64,000 nucleotides of DNA from Anaerolineales bacterium (GTDB lineage Bacteria > Chloroflexota > Anaerolineae > Anaerolineales > Villigracilaceae). Under the pieces are notes generated by a model. The model saw nothing but the letters and a program-made list of their open reading frames with translations, was not told the origin of the DNA and made no database searches. The stretch spans positions 46,153 to 110,152 of the forward strand of contig JAUQXA010000046.1 of the NCBI GenBank assembly GCA_030834895.1. Reading direction: 5' to 3'. Numbering within the stretch: the first letter of the stretch is position 1; each line of letters starts with the position of its first letter. Position numbers and translations under genes: made by a program. Positions 41,347 to 49,455 of this stretch are shown here, one piece after another.

Positions 41347-42108
41347 TTACTCAGGCAAAAATTCTTTGGCGCCAGCCGCCACCACGATCTGCGAGATTGC
41401 CAGAATCATCGTCATGCCGCGAGCGACCTGCTTCGCCGCGTCCGCCCGCGAGACAGCCGTGATTCCAGCCGCCACATTGTGCCCCTTGCAGACGGTCACT
41501 ACACGGTCGATCATCTCCTGCACTTCGGGATGATTGGCTCCGTCGGGGAATCCCATGTTGAGCGAGAGGTCACGCGGGCCGACAAACACCATATCCACTC
41601 CGGGCAGGCAGAAAATTTCCTCGAAGTGGTCAATTAGTTTCTGGTGCTCGAATTGTGGAATGACCATTGTCTGTTCGTTGGTGAAGTTGATAAACTCAAC
41701 TGCTTCCTGTCCAGTCGCAATATACCCCGAAGCCCTTGTCAATCCCATGCCTCGGCTTCCAAGGGGGGGATATTTCACTGCATCTACCAGCATTCTGACT
41801 TCGTCTGCGGATTCGAGTCCAGGCATCATCACGCCCATCACGCCCGCGTCCATGTATTGCAGGACGAGCTTCGGGTCTCTGGGACCAATCCGCACCAGCG
41901 GGGTCATGTTCACGCGCTCGCAAGCTCGAATCACATTGACCGCCTGAACGGGGTCGATCAGTCCGTGCTCGGCATCCAGCATGTAGAAGTCGAAACCTGC
42001 CAGACCATATATTTCCGCAAGTTGGGGGTCGTCCGAGGTGGAGATCACGCCGTAGGCTGGCTGACCAGCTTTGAGTTTTGCTTTTGTGCGGTTCTCTTGA
42101 ATGAACAT
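41347..42108 (-). CDS. HpcH/HpaI-family aldolase
   Basis: Members cleave or form 2-keto acids such as 4-hydroxy-2-oxoheptanedioate with a divalent metal. The 253-residue protein shows LDAEHGLIDP, LVRIGPRDPKLVLQYMDAG, GVMMPGLESADE, PPLGSRGMG and VDMVFVGPRDLSLNMG, the metal and substrate-loop motifs. I prefer the ATG at 42108 (GGAGCC before it) to 42123. The exact substrate cannot be told; no aromatic-degradation genes are nearby. Confidence 0.88.
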   Translation of the reverse strand: MFIQENRTKAKLKAGQPAYGVISTSDDPQLAEIYGLAGFDFYMLDAEHGLIDPVQAVNVIRACERVNMTPLVRIGPRDPKLVLQYMDAGVMGVMMPGLESADEVRMLVDAVKYPPLGSRGMGLTRASGYIATGQEAVEFINFTNEQTMVIPQFEHQKLIDHFEEIFCLPGVDMVFVGPRDLSLNMGFPDGANHPEVQEMIDRVVTVCKGHNVAAGITAVSRADAAKQVARGMTMILAISQIVVAAGAKEFLPE

Positions 42109-42168
42109 ATTTTGGCTCCACAATGAATCTTAATGCCGCAAACACCATATCGTTATGGGGGTATTTTG

Positions 42169-42459
42169 TTATTGAAAACCTATGACACTGATCAATTTCC
42201 CTGTTTTTAGCTCCAATTCACAGGCATGTCCCCCCAGAGTGTAGGCGGAAAACGTCTCACCGTCTTCGTTGAGTCTTACACGTGTAAAGTATGTGTATGG
42301 GTCGGGTTTCTCCGCCTTCCAGATGATTTCCCCACGGCGTCCTATCAGGTACAGATTGGCCTCGTTACGCGGAAATCCACTGTGATTTTCCAGTACAATG
42401 ACGCCTGCATTGATTTCGATCGTTTTTTCGATCTGTGTATAAAGTGCCACAACATCCAT
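42169..42459 (-). CDS. Small hypothetical protein
   Basis: From the ATG at 42459 the product has 96 residues and looks beta-rich (ANLYLIGRRGEIIWKAEKPD, ETFSAYTLGGHACELELKTG), like one or two blades of a propeller or an immunity-type protein. The frame is open to 42528, where the start MGYNLIIHRH is possible. No family recognised. Confidence 0.5.
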   Translation of the reverse strand: MDVVALYTQIEKTIEINAGVIVLENHSGFPRNEANLYLIGRRGEIIWKAEKPDPYTYFTRVRLNEDGETFSAYTLGGHACELELKTGKLISVIGFQ

Positions 42460-42729
42460 GTAATACCTACTTAAAAGGAGGAAGTTTGCTTCATTGTTGT
42501 GTCTGTGAATAATTAGATTATATCCCAAAATTACCAGGATGGTTGCTCAACCATATTTGAACCTTTTTGGATTTTTTTGACGCACTAAAGTCCTTTTTAA
42601 GGGGATGGAACAGTCCAAGAGAGCAAAAACCATCACATGGGCAGACTGAGGCTGAATCCTGCAGGGTGTAACTTATTCCAATGTCTGGCATCTATTCGAT
42701 AATCAACATTCAATTTTGGAGGTACTGAG

Positions 42730-42984
42730 ATGACAGACACAAATGTTCAACCGAAAGTGGTGGTTTTCAGCACGCCCACCTGTTCCTATTGCAACATGGC
42801 AAAGAGCTATTTCCGCGAGAAGGGTGTCAAATTCACCGATATCGACGTCAGCCGCGACCAGGCCGCCGCGCGCGACATGGTGCGCCGTTCCGGTCAAATG
42901 GGCGTGCCGGTAATCGACATCGGCGGAAGAATTATTGTGGGGTTCAACCGTCCGCAGATTAATTCACTGTTGGGAATCAAATAA
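42730..42984 (+). CDS. Glutaredoxin-like protein
   Basis: The 84-residue thioredoxin-fold protein has the redox motif CSYC, the cis-proline in GVPVIDI and the C-terminal GG segment (IGGRIIVGFNRPQI). Members reduce disulphides or feed electrons to reductases; an NrdH-like role with NrdJ is conceivable but the genes are far apart. GGAGGT lies upstream of the ATG, and groES starts 2 bp after its stop. Confidence 0.9.
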   Translation: MTDTNVQPKVVVFSTPTCSYCNMAKSYFREKGVKFTDIDVSRDQAAARDMVRRSGQMGVPVIDIGGRIIVGFNRPQINSLLGIK

Positions 42985-42985
42985 C

Positions 42986-43258
42986 ATGGCCAAGCTCAAC
43001 ATTCAACCCCTGGGGACACGCGTTCTCATCCGCCCGCTGGAGCAGGAAGCCAAGACCTCTTCCGGGCTGTATCTGCCCGAAACCGCCAAGGAAAAGCCCC
43101 AGACTGGGGAGGTGGTTGCTGTCGGCGATGAAGAGAGCATCAAGCTCAAGGTCAAAGATAAAGTGTTGTTCGCCAAGTACAGCGGCACCGAGTTCAAGTT
43201 TGAAAATGTGGATTATCTTTTGCTCGAAGCAAATGATATCCTTGCCCGCCTGAATTAA
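42986..43258 (+). CDS. groES: Co-chaperonin GroES, without adjacent groEL
   Basis: The 90-residue protein has the GroES barrel pattern: IQPLGTRVLIRPLEQEAKTSSGLYLPETAKEKPQ (mobile loop and first strand region), TGEVVAVGD, and KVLFAKYSGTEF, VDYLLLEANDILARL. The mobile loop has SSGLYLP instead of the usual GGIVLP. It directly follows the glutaredoxin gene and no groEL is near, so it may be an extra GroES paralogue. The frame extends back to 42935 but inside the glutaredoxin gene. Confidence 0.92.
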   Translation: MAKLNIQPLGTRVLIRPLEQEAKTSSGLYLPETAKEKPQTGEVVAVGDEESIKLKVKDKVLFAKYSGTEFKFENVDYLLLEANDILARLN

Positions 43259-43337
43259 TCCCCGAACAAACCATCCGAAACATGCCTGTTGCTTTCCACG
43301 CTGTGGCTGGAAAGTGCAGGCGTGTATCGTTAAAAGA

Positions 43338-43371
43338 AAAGCCCGGCGCGTCTTTCGAGTTGCGTCGGGCT
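43338..43371 (-). terminator. Terminator of the small membrane-protein gene
   Basis: On the minus strand AGCCCGACGC and GCGCCGGGCT pair (one mismatch) and are followed by TTTCTTTTA. It fits the end of the 39-residue gene at 43393. Confidence 0.75.
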
Positions 43372-43392
43372 AGGGGTTGGGTTGGTCATCCG

Positions 43393-43512
43393 TCATTGTT
43401 CCTGGACTCCCATCTTGCTGAGTTCGTCAGGGTTGTACTGCGACACGAACAAATCCGCGCCGGCGAGTGCGAGCAATAACAAAACGACCACTGCTGCAAG
43501 TACGAACATCAT
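43393..43512 (-). CDS. 39-residue single-pass membrane protein
   Basis: A strong ribosome-binding site (AAAGGAG) precedes ATGATG. The product has an N-terminal helix (MFVLAAVVVLLLLALAGADL) and a short polar tail (FVSQYNPDELSKMG). The site, the good codon quality and the terminator right after the stop support a real small gene. Function unknown. The gene-free stretch 43513-43917 holds a double hairpin and the rpmH promoter. Confidence 0.7.
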   Translation of the reverse strand: MMFVLAAVVVLLLLALAGADLFVSQYNPDELSKMGVQEQ

Positions 43513-43692
43513 AGGGCACTCCTTTCTGTTTTCCATTTGCTACTAATATAACGCAATTCGATGTAAAACGATGCATCCCCCAACAGTACTGTAATGTGTT
43601 GGCAATACAATTTTGCAAGGGCTGTGAAAAGGACGAAGCAGCTGGGAAATTAGTTCCCTGGTAGTGATGTCCCTTTGGTCTGACGCGTCTCG

Positions 43693-43727
43693 ACCCTGTT
43701 GGAGCAACAGGGTGTCTCATAAGAGAC
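43693..43727. repeat. Two adjacent hairpins (ACCCTGTTG/CAACAGGGT and GTCTC/GAGAC)
   Basis: A 9-bp stem with a 3-base loop is followed after one base by a 5-bp stem with a 4-base loop, in the region between the divergent small gene and rpmH. Confidence 0.5.
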
Positions 43728-43811
43728 TGCTGGCGAGTAAAAGGTTTTTTTACAACAGTGATGGTTTATGTGAATACAAAAACGGACCGGTGGGAACCAA
43801 CCCAAATCAAA

Positions 43812-43841
43812 TTGACCGAATCCAATCCGTTGAGGTATAAT
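43812..43841 (+). promoter_or_regulatory. Promoter of rpmH-rnpA (TTGACC-18-TATAAT)
   Basis: TTGACC at 43812-43817 and TATAAT at 43836-43841 are 18 bp apart, about 75 bp upstream of rpmH. Confidence 0.8.
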
Positions 43842-43917
43842 TCCCCGCCACTAATTGACAGCCAGATCCCTCTCCAGCGGGACTTGCAATTATCTTTTAC
43901 AAAGGAAGTGTTTTCGA

Positions 43918-44088
43918 ATGACCAAAAGAACATATCAGCCCAAGATCCGTCGCCGTGTGCGTGTGCACGGTTTTAGAAGCCGCATGGCCACAGCCGACGG
44001 ACGCAACGTGTTGAAGCGACGACGCTTGCGCGGCCGCCATCAATTGACGGTCAGGTCCAACGAGCACGTCAAGAAAGTACGTTGGTAG
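43918..44088 (+). CDS. rpmH: 50S ribosomal protein L34
   Basis: The 56-residue basic protein reads [19 protein letters not shown], then [21 protein letters not shown], the L34 pattern, with a C-terminal extension of about ten residues ([15 protein letters not shown]). AAAGGAAG precedes it. It begins the conserved rpmH-rnpA-yidD-yidC-jag block often found near replication origins. Confidence 0.97.
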   Translation: MTKRTYQPKIRRRVRVHGFRSRMATADGRNVLKRRRLRGRHQLTVRSNEHVKKVRW

Positions 44089-44129
44089 GTCAATCCCTGC
44101 GGATTTGGTGAGCAGGGATCGACATTGAG

Positions 44130-44486
44130 GTGCGGGTGCAGCGCAAATTTCGCCTGACCCGATCTGAAGATTTCAAGCGGGTGCGGCGAACCGGCAAGTC
44201 TTATGCCCACCCGCTTGTTGTGTTGGTGGTCCAGGTTTGTAACATGTGCGAGCATGTGCGCGTGGGTGTGACTGCGGGAAAAACAACGGGAACCGCCATC
44301 CATCGCAACCGGGCCAAGCGGTTGTTACGCGAGGCGATGCGTCCCTATCTGGACACCTTCGCTCCCGGCTTGGATCTGATCCTGATTGCCCGCCCGCCGC
44401 TTGTGACCGCCACCCTGCAAGATACCCGCGCCGCGCTGGACAATCTCTTCCGCCGCGCCAAAATCCTCCCCTCGGATGAATCCTGA
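44130..44486 (+). CDS. rnpA: Ribonuclease P protein component
   Basis: RnpA assists the RNase P RNA in removing tRNA 5' leaders. The 118-residue protein has [20 protein letters not shown] and the RNR signature [14 protein letters not shown]. The start is a GTG: 44130 as given, or more likely 44136 (GTGCAGCGC), which is better spaced from GAGG. It overlaps yidD by 11 bp. Confidence 0.95.
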   Translation: MRVQRKFRLTRSEDFKRVRRTGKSYAHPLVVLVVQVCNMCEHVRVGVTAGKTTGTAIHRNRAKRLLREAMRPYLDTFAPGLDLILIARPPLVTATLQDTRAALDNLFRRAKILPSDES

Positions 44487-44772
44487 GAAAGAATTCCATT
44501 TGCATGATTATTCCAGCGAACCGCGCCTGCGGGACATGCCGCGCACGCTGGTCAATTGGCCGCGCATTGCCGTGCTGGCCTTGATTCGTTTATATCAAAT
44601 GGCAATCTCACCAGGTCTACCCGCCAATACCTGCCGTTTTTATCCTTCCTGTTCCCATTATGGTTATCAGGCGGTTTACAAACACGGCGCATTGAAAGGT
44701 TCTCTGATGGCGGTGTGGCGCGTGTTGCGATGCAATCCCTTCAATCCTGGCGGATATGATCCCGTCCCCTAG
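44476..44772 (+). CDS. yidD: Membrane protein insertion efficiency factor YidD
   Basis: The 98-residue protein has the YidD pattern: [33 protein letters not shown] and a final [13 protein letters not shown]. It helps YidC-dependent insertion. An N-terminal extension of about 30 polar residues precedes the usual start; [11 protein letters not shown] could be an alternative start. It overlaps rnpA. Confidence 0.95.
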   Translation: MNPEKEFHLHDYSSEPRLRDMPRTLVNWPRIAVLALIRLYQMAISPGLPANTCRFYPSCSHYGYQAVYKHGALKGSLMAVWRVLRCNPFNPGGYDPVP

Positions 44773-44826
44773 CAATTTTCACATGACGTTTTTTCACGTC
44801 ATGACTCACGAGGAGAAGTAACCAAC

Positions 44827-45900
44827 TTGAACACAAAACGATTGATCCTGATTTCGCTGATTGTGCTTGGAGCGCTCGCGCTAAGCGCCTGTTCGGGACA
44901 AGCAGTAACCAACAACTGGCACGGGCTTGCCGCGGACGCGGAACGCGCATATCTCTCCAGCGGGTCTTTCATTTATGCAGTGGACCTTAAGACTGGGAGT
45001 GAGGTATGGCATTATCCCCCTGAAACCGACAACAAATTGTTGTTTTTTGCCCCCCCTGTTTTGACCGAGGACGGACAACTCCTGGTTGGCAGCGCAGGTA
45101 CAACCCATTCCTTCATCAGTATTGACCCCGCATCAGGCAGGGAAAATTGGGTTGAAACTTTTGCCAAGAGTAGTACGTGGTTGGCCTCGCCGCTTGTGTT
45201 AAATGGGACCATCTATGCGCCTAATACAGATGGTTTCCTCTACATTCTTGATGTGAATGGAAAACAAGCTGCGGACCCAATCGAACTGGGTGGCGCGCTT
45301 TGGTCGGCGCCCACCACCGATGGCACTTTGCTGTATGTGACTTCGCTCGATCATCACCTGCACGTCATCGATCCTGCGCGCGGCGCTGTTTTGGAAACCG
45401 TTAATCTGGGAGGAGCGATTCCCGGCAGTTCCGCCATTGGCAGTGACGGTGTCTACGTGGGTTCGTTTGCTTCCAATGTGGAGTTTGTCAAATCAGATGG
45501 AAGCCATGAAGTGGTTGCCAAGGCCGGGAATTGGGTTTGGGGTTCGCCTGTAGTTGACGGCGAAACGCTGTACTATGCCGATCTGGATGGCAAAGTCTAT
45601 TCCCTTGATCTTGCCAGCGGCCGCCAGAATTGGGACGGCTTGCAGCCCGATGGTCCGGTTGTGGCAAGTCTGCTCGTTGCGGGTGACCAGATTTACGTTG
45701 CCACCGAATCGGGGTCGCTCTTTGCGCTGGATCGTGAAGGAAAAATCGTCTGGGAAAAAACGGTTGGTGGCAAAATCTACACCACCCCTGTTGCAGCGGG
45801 TGATTTGATCCTCGCCGCCCCTTACCAGGCTGAGGACATCGCCCTCGCTGCCTATGATATCCAGGGCAAACAGGCCTGGACGTTTATACCCGCCAAATAA
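44827..45900 (+). CDS. PQQ-repeat beta-propeller lipoprotein
   Basis: The 357-residue protein has a signal peptide with lipobox LSAC (about residues 19-22) and then repeated propeller motifs (VWHYPPETDNK, IYAPNTDGFLYILDVNGK, LFALDREGKIVWEK), like BamB/PQQ-binding-like proteins. The start is a TTG with GAGGAG upstream. It is placed between yidD and yidC, two insertion factors, which suggests a scaffold role at the membrane surface; this is inference. Confidence 0.88.
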   Translation: MNTKRLILISLIVLGALALSACSGQAVTNNWHGLAADAERAYLSSGSFIYAVDLKTGSEVWHYPPETDNKLLFFAPPVLTEDGQLLVGSAGTTHSFISIDPASGRENWVETFAKSSTWLASPLVLNGTIYAPNTDGFLYILDVNGKQAADPIELGGALWSAPTTDGTLLYVTSLDHHLHVIDPARGAVLETVNLGGAIPGSSAIGSDGVYVGSFASNVEFVKSDGSHEVVAKAGNWVWGSPVVDGETLYYADLDGKVYSLDLASGRQNWDGLQPDGPVVASLLVAGDQIYVATESGSLFALDREGKIVWEKTVGGKIYTTPVAAGDLILAAPYQAEDIALAAYDIQGKQAWTFIPAK

Positions 45901-45912
45901 GGAAACTGACCC

Positions 45913-46716
45913 ATGAATCCCTCACTGTGGGAAACCATCATTATTTATCCCATGGCCAACCTTTTATTGTGGATCTATGACGCGCTTGGTCATGGCCCAC
46001 ACATGTTTGGTCTGGCGATTATTTTATTTACCATCGTTATTCGCGCAATCACCTGGCCGTTGAATGCCTCGCAGGTCAAGGGCGCGCAGGCCATGCAGGA
46101 ATTACAGAACGACAAGGAATGGCAGGATATCCAAAAGAAGTATGCCAAGGACAAGGAAAAACTTGCGCAGGAACAAATGCGCATTTACAAGGAAAAAGGC
46201 ATCAACCCATTCGCATCCTGTCTGCCGACTTTGATTCAATTCCCCATCATCATCGGGCTGTATCAAAGCATCATCCGCGCGCTTTCCGCCACGCCTTTCG
46301 ACATGCTTAAACTGGCGCGCACGATCTACCCTTTCCAAAATGTGGAAGGCATCATCCCGCTCAATAGCACATTCCTGTGGATGGACCTCGGACGTCCGGA
46401 ATCCATTCCGGTTTTTGGCTTTGCCCTGCCGACCCTTGCGATCATCGTGGCGTTGACCACCTATATCCAGTCCAAGCTGACCATGCCAGCCTCGAGCAAC
46501 CCCAACGACCAGAGCGCCCAAATGTCCGGCATGATGAGCATTTATATGCCGCTTCTGCTCGGCTGGTTTGCGTTGACCTTTGCTTCAGGTATCTCGGTCT
46601 ACTTCATCACAAGCAACCTGTTGGGTATTGTTCAATATGCCGCGACGGGACGCGCCAATTGGAGCAGCCTGATTCCCGGCGGCAACAAAAACAAGAAACC
46701 TGTCGGCAAAAAATAG
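45913..46716 (+). CDS. yidC: YidC/Oxa1-family membrane protein insertase
   Basis: The 267-residue protein is the short form lacking the large periplasmic domain: five membrane segments, FTIVIRAITWPLNASQVKGAQAMQ (with the conserved arginine), the basic coiled C1 loop (KKYAKDKEKLAQEQMRIYKEKGINPFASCLP) and GWFALTFASGISVYF. It inserts membrane proteins alone or with SecYEG. Jag follows 9 bp downstream. Confidence 0.96.
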   Translation: MNPSLWETIIIYPMANLLLWIYDALGHGPHMFGLAIILFTIVIRAITWPLNASQVKGAQAMQELQNDKEWQDIQKKYAKDKEKLAQEQMRIYKEKGINPFASCLPTLIQFPIIIGLYQSIIRALSATPFDMLKLARTIYPFQNVEGIIPLNSTFLWMDLGRPESIPVFGFALPTLAIIVALTTYIQSKLTMPASSNPNDQSAQMSGMMSIYMPLLLGWFALTFASGISVYFITSNLLGIVQYAATGRANWSSLIPGGNKNKKPVGKK

Positions 46717-46725
46717 GGAGGACCC

Positions 46726-47610
46726 ATGAGCGATAGAACCACGCTAGAGATTATTGCCCCAACAGTTGAAGAGGCTCTTGCGCAAGGGCTGGCGCAGCTC
46801 GGTCTCACAGCAGATGCGGTTTCGGTTGAAGTGTTGGATTCCGGCAGCAAGGGACTGTTTGGATTTGGTGGACGCCAGGTGCGCGTGCGGCTGACCGTCA
46901 ACCCGCCGCCGGGGGAAATGATTCCTGTTGCCCCACCCAAGCCCGAACCTGTCAAACGGGCCGAATCCACGCCCAAGGCGAAGGAAGCCAGACCACAGCC
47001 AAAAGCTGAACCAAAGCCTGAGATGAAGAATCAGCGCAAGGCAGAGTCCAAGCCCGAAGTTGGACCCCGTCGCCCTGAAAAGAAAGTCGAACAGGAAAAG
47101 CGGGCGCCTGTATCCGCTCCAGAAGTGGAAAGTCACGCCGCCGACCCGGTTCTGGATGCAACTGAATCCGTCGTCTCCAAGCTGATTTATCACCTCGGCA
47201 TGACGGCGCAGGTCTCCGCCCATTATGACGAGACCAGCACCGACGACCGCCGCATGATTCAGGTGGATGTCCACGGTGACAACCTGAGCGCATTGATCGG
47301 GCGTCACGCCGAAACGTTGACCGCTCTCCAACATGTTGCCTCGCTGATGGTTGGCAAACAGACCCAGCAGTGGGTGCAGTTGGTAGTGGATGTGGAAGGC
47401 TATCGCGAGCGCCGTGAAAAACAAGTCCGCCAGATTGCCCTGCGGATGGCGGATCAGGTGGTCAAGACCGGGCGCAAAGCCACACTCGAACCGATGACTG
47501 CCAGTGAACGCCGTGCCATTCACATCGAACTACGCGGTCACCCCGCAGTGACCACCGAAAGCACTGGTGAAGAACCGCACCGTAAAGTGGTGATTTTGCC
47601 GAAGAAGTAA
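46726..47610 (+). CDS. jag: Jag / KhpB-type RNA-binding protein
   Basis: The 294-residue protein has the Jag-N domain (EIIAPTVEEALAQGLAQLGL, GSKGLFGFGGRQVRV), a long Pro/Lys/Glu linker (about residues 65-135), a KH domain (IGRHAETLTALQHVASLMV) and an R3H domain (TASERRAIHIELRGHPAVTTESTGEEPHRKVVI). KhpB proteins bind RNA and influence cell-wall elongation and division. Its place after yidC is conserved across many bacteria. A terminator follows. Confidence 0.95.
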   Translation: MSDRTTLEIIAPTVEEALAQGLAQLGLTADAVSVEVLDSGSKGLFGFGGRQVRVRLTVNPPPGEMIPVAPPKPEPVKRAESTPKAKEARPQPKAEPKPEMKNQRKAESKPEVGPRRPEKKVEQEKRAPVSAPEVESHAADPVLDATESVVSKLIYHLGMTAQVSAHYDETSTDDRRMIQVDVHGDNLSALIGRHAETLTALQHVASLMVGKQTQQWVQLVVDVEGYRERREKQVRQIALRMADQVVKTGRKATLEPMTASERRAIHIELRGHPAVTTESTGEEPHRKVVILPKK

Positions 47611-47644
47611 GATGAGTGAGAAGCAACAAGTGACGAGTAATAAG

Positions 47645-47668
47645 GACTGCCGCAAGGCAGTCTTTTTC
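47645..47668 (+). terminator. Terminator of the rpmH-jag block
   Basis: GACTGCC / GGCAGTC form a 7-bp stem with GCAA loop followed by TTTTTC. Confidence 0.85.
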
Positions 47669-47680
47669 ATTTTTCAAAAT

Positions 47681-47712
47681 GTAACCTGTAACTCGCAACT
47701 TGTAACTCGTAA
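47681..47712. repeat. Heptameric tandem repeat (GTAACTC unit)
   Basis: GTAACCT, GTAACTC, GCAACTT, GTAACTC and GTAAG follow with a 7-bp period between jag and the PfkB gene. It is the same unit as the one inside sbcC at 25365-25392. Confidence 0.7.
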
Positions 47713-47728
47713 GGCTTTCCCCCTACGG

Positions 47729-47734
47729 TATAAT
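47729..47734 (+). promoter_or_regulatory. -10 element TATAAT, 6 nt before an ATG
   Basis: TATAAT is followed by TTACGC and the ATG at 47741, predicting a leaderless transcript. No good -35 is seen at the normal distance; the heptameric repeat occupies that position. Confidence 0.6.
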
Positions 47735-47740
47735 TTACGC

Positions 47741-48592
47741 ATGTTTGAACTCGTTTCCCTTCAGCCCGTGGATTATCTTCTTGTGGGTCATGTGGCGGCC
47801 GATGTCACTCCAACAGGCGTGCAACTTGGCGGAACGGCTTCCTACTCCGCCTTGACCGCACGGGCATTGGGGTTGCGTGTGGGCATCGTCACTTCATCGG
47901 GAGCGGACGCGCCGTTGGGGGAGTTGAAAGACATTCCAATTGTGAATGTCCCATCGGAACATGGCACTACTTTCGAAAACATAAAAACTCCAACCGGACG
48001 CAGACAGGTATTGCATCATCGCGCCGCGCTGCTTGCGCTGGAACATATCCCACAGGTTTGGCGTAGCGCGCCGATCATCCACCTTGCGCCAATTGCGGAC
48101 GAAGTGGATTCATCGTTGGCTGAAAAATTATCAGGCTCTCTTTTGGGAGTCACTCCGCAAGGTTGGATGCGCGGTTGGGATGAAAAAGGCCGGGTGTTTG
48201 CAAAACCCTGGTTGAACAGTGAGCAGGTTCTTCGTCATGTGGGCGCGGTGGTATTGAGTGTGGAAGATGTGGGACGCAACTTGGAACTTGTTGAAGAGAT
48301 GTCTCACCATACCCGCATCCTGTGCCTGACGGAAGGGGAAGCAGGCTCGGTGTTATATTGGCACGGCGACCGCCGTCGTTTTCGTCCGCTGGCAGTGCAG
48401 GAAGTGGATGGGACAGGCGCGGGCGATGTTTTTGCAGCGGCGTTCCTTGTTCGCATGTACCATACACGCGATCCCTGGGAGGCGGCGCGATTTGCGACTC
48501 AACTCGCAGCGTATTCAGTAACGCGCGTCGGCTTGAAGGGAATCCCAACGTTGCGGGAAATCGAAGAATGTTTGATGGAGGTGTTGACGTGA
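47741..48592 (+). CDS. PfkB-family (ribokinase-like) carbohydrate kinase
   Basis: From the ATG at 47741 the product has 283 residues. It shows the ribokinase-fold pattern: LLVGHVAADVTPTGVQLGGTASYSAL near the start and the C-terminal signature VDGTGAGDVFAAAFLV with the catalytic aspartate. The sugar or nucleoside substrate cannot be told. Its last codons carry the ribosome-binding site and overlap the GTG start of parA, so it is co-translated with the chromosome-partition genes, an unusual neighbour. Confidence 0.85.
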   Translation: MFELVSLQPVDYLLVGHVAADVTPTGVQLGGTASYSALTARALGLRVGIVTSSGADAPLGELKDIPIVNVPSEHGTTFENIKTPTGRRQVLHHRAALLALEHIPQVWRSAPIIHLAPIADEVDSSLAEKLSGSLLGVTPQGWMRGWDEKGRVFAKPWLNSEQVLRHVGAVVLSVEDVGRNLELVEEMSHHTRILCLTEGEAGSVLYWHGDRRRFRPLAVQEVDGTGAGDVFAAAFLVRMYHTRDPWEAARFATQLAAYSVTRVGLKGIPTLREIEECLMEVLT

Positions 48593-49362
48593 CGCGTATT
48601 TATACGCTGGTGAATCAAAAGGGCGGGGTGGGGAAAACCACGACCACCATTAACCTTGCGGCTTATCTGGCCCAGTTGGGACAACGTGTCCTGGTTGTGG
48701 ATCTCGACCCACAAGCCAATGCCACGTCCTGTCTCGGTGTGGATAAGCTTGGCGTGGAGGGCGGGACCTACGAAGCTTTGTTGGGCGATGTGAATGTCGC
48801 TTCCTATGTGTTGCTGAACGAGCGGTTGAGGCTGTCACTGTTGCCTTCGTCGCCCTCATTGGCCGGGGCGGAAGTGGAATTGGTGGATGAACTTGCGCGC
48901 GAATCCCGCCTGCGAAAGGCGCTGGAACCGCTTGTGAATAAATACGATTATATTTTTGTGGATTGTCCGCCTTCGCTTGGTTTGTTGACCGTCAACGGGT
49001 TGATCGCGGCCAAAAATGGTGTCATCGTGCCTGTGCAATGCGAATATCTTGCGCTGGAAGGCTTGGGGCAGTTGACCCAGACCATCGAACGAGTGCGCTC
49101 CCTGCTCTTCCCTGAGTTGATTGTGCGCGGTGTGGTGCTGACCATGTACGATAGTCGCACCAACCTTTCGTCTGACGTGGTGACAGAGGTTAGCAAGCAC
49201 TTCCCCGAACAGGTCTTCAAGAGCGTCATCCCGCGCAGTGTCCGTTTGGCCGAAGCACCTTCATATGGATTGCCGATCTCGGCATATGCTCCCACATCCG
49301 TTGGCGCGGTGGCGTACGAGGCACTGGCGAAGGAGCTGCTGACGGGAGATAAAAGGCATTAA
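48589..49362 (+). CDS. parA: Chromosome-partitioning ATPase ParA (Soj)
   Basis: The 257-residue protein starts at a GTG (48589) with GGAGG 7 nt before it and overlaps the upstream stop. It has the deviant Walker A NQKGGVGKTTTTINLA, the switch motif DLDPQANAT and DCPPSLGLLTVN. ParA with ParB segregates chromosome origins. The frame is open back to 48322 but inside the kinase gene. Confidence 0.95.
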   Translation: MTRIYTLVNQKGGVGKTTTTINLAAYLAQLGQRVLVVDLDPQANATSCLGVDKLGVEGGTYEALLGDVNVASYVLLNERLRLSLLPSSPSLAGAEVELVDELARESRLRKALEPLVNKYDYIFVDCPPSLGLLTVNGLIAAKNGVIVPVQCEYLALEGLGQLTQTIERVRSLLFPELIVRGVVLTMYDSRTNLSSDVVTEVSKHFPEQVFKSVIPRSVRLAEAPSYGLPISAYAPTSVGAVAYEALAKELLTGDKRH

Positions 49363-49430
49363 CGGAGTCCGAACATTTCGCGTCTGACTGTGGATACGCG
49401 TGAGCGAACGACGGGAGTCGTTGGACTCCG
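49363..49430. repeat. Inverted repeat CGGAGTCC / GGACTCCG between parA and parB
   Basis: The 8-bp ends enclose CGCGTCTGACTGTGGATACG and GACGGGAGTCG. A single DnaA-box-like TGTGGATAC occurs at 49389-49397, one base from the consensus. I saw no parS-like palindrome here. Confidence 0.5.
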
Positions 49431-49455
49431 ACTGAAATAGAAAAAGGAATCACAA

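Noticed and set aside
43259..43917. Replication origin upstream of rpmH
   Set aside because: No cluster of DnaA boxes (TTATCCACA or near matches) was seen; only a double hairpin and a promoter.
49363..49455. parS site between parA and parB
   Set aside because: The inverted repeat here (CGGAGTCC/GGACTCCG with a long spacer) does not resemble the 16-bp parS palindrome.
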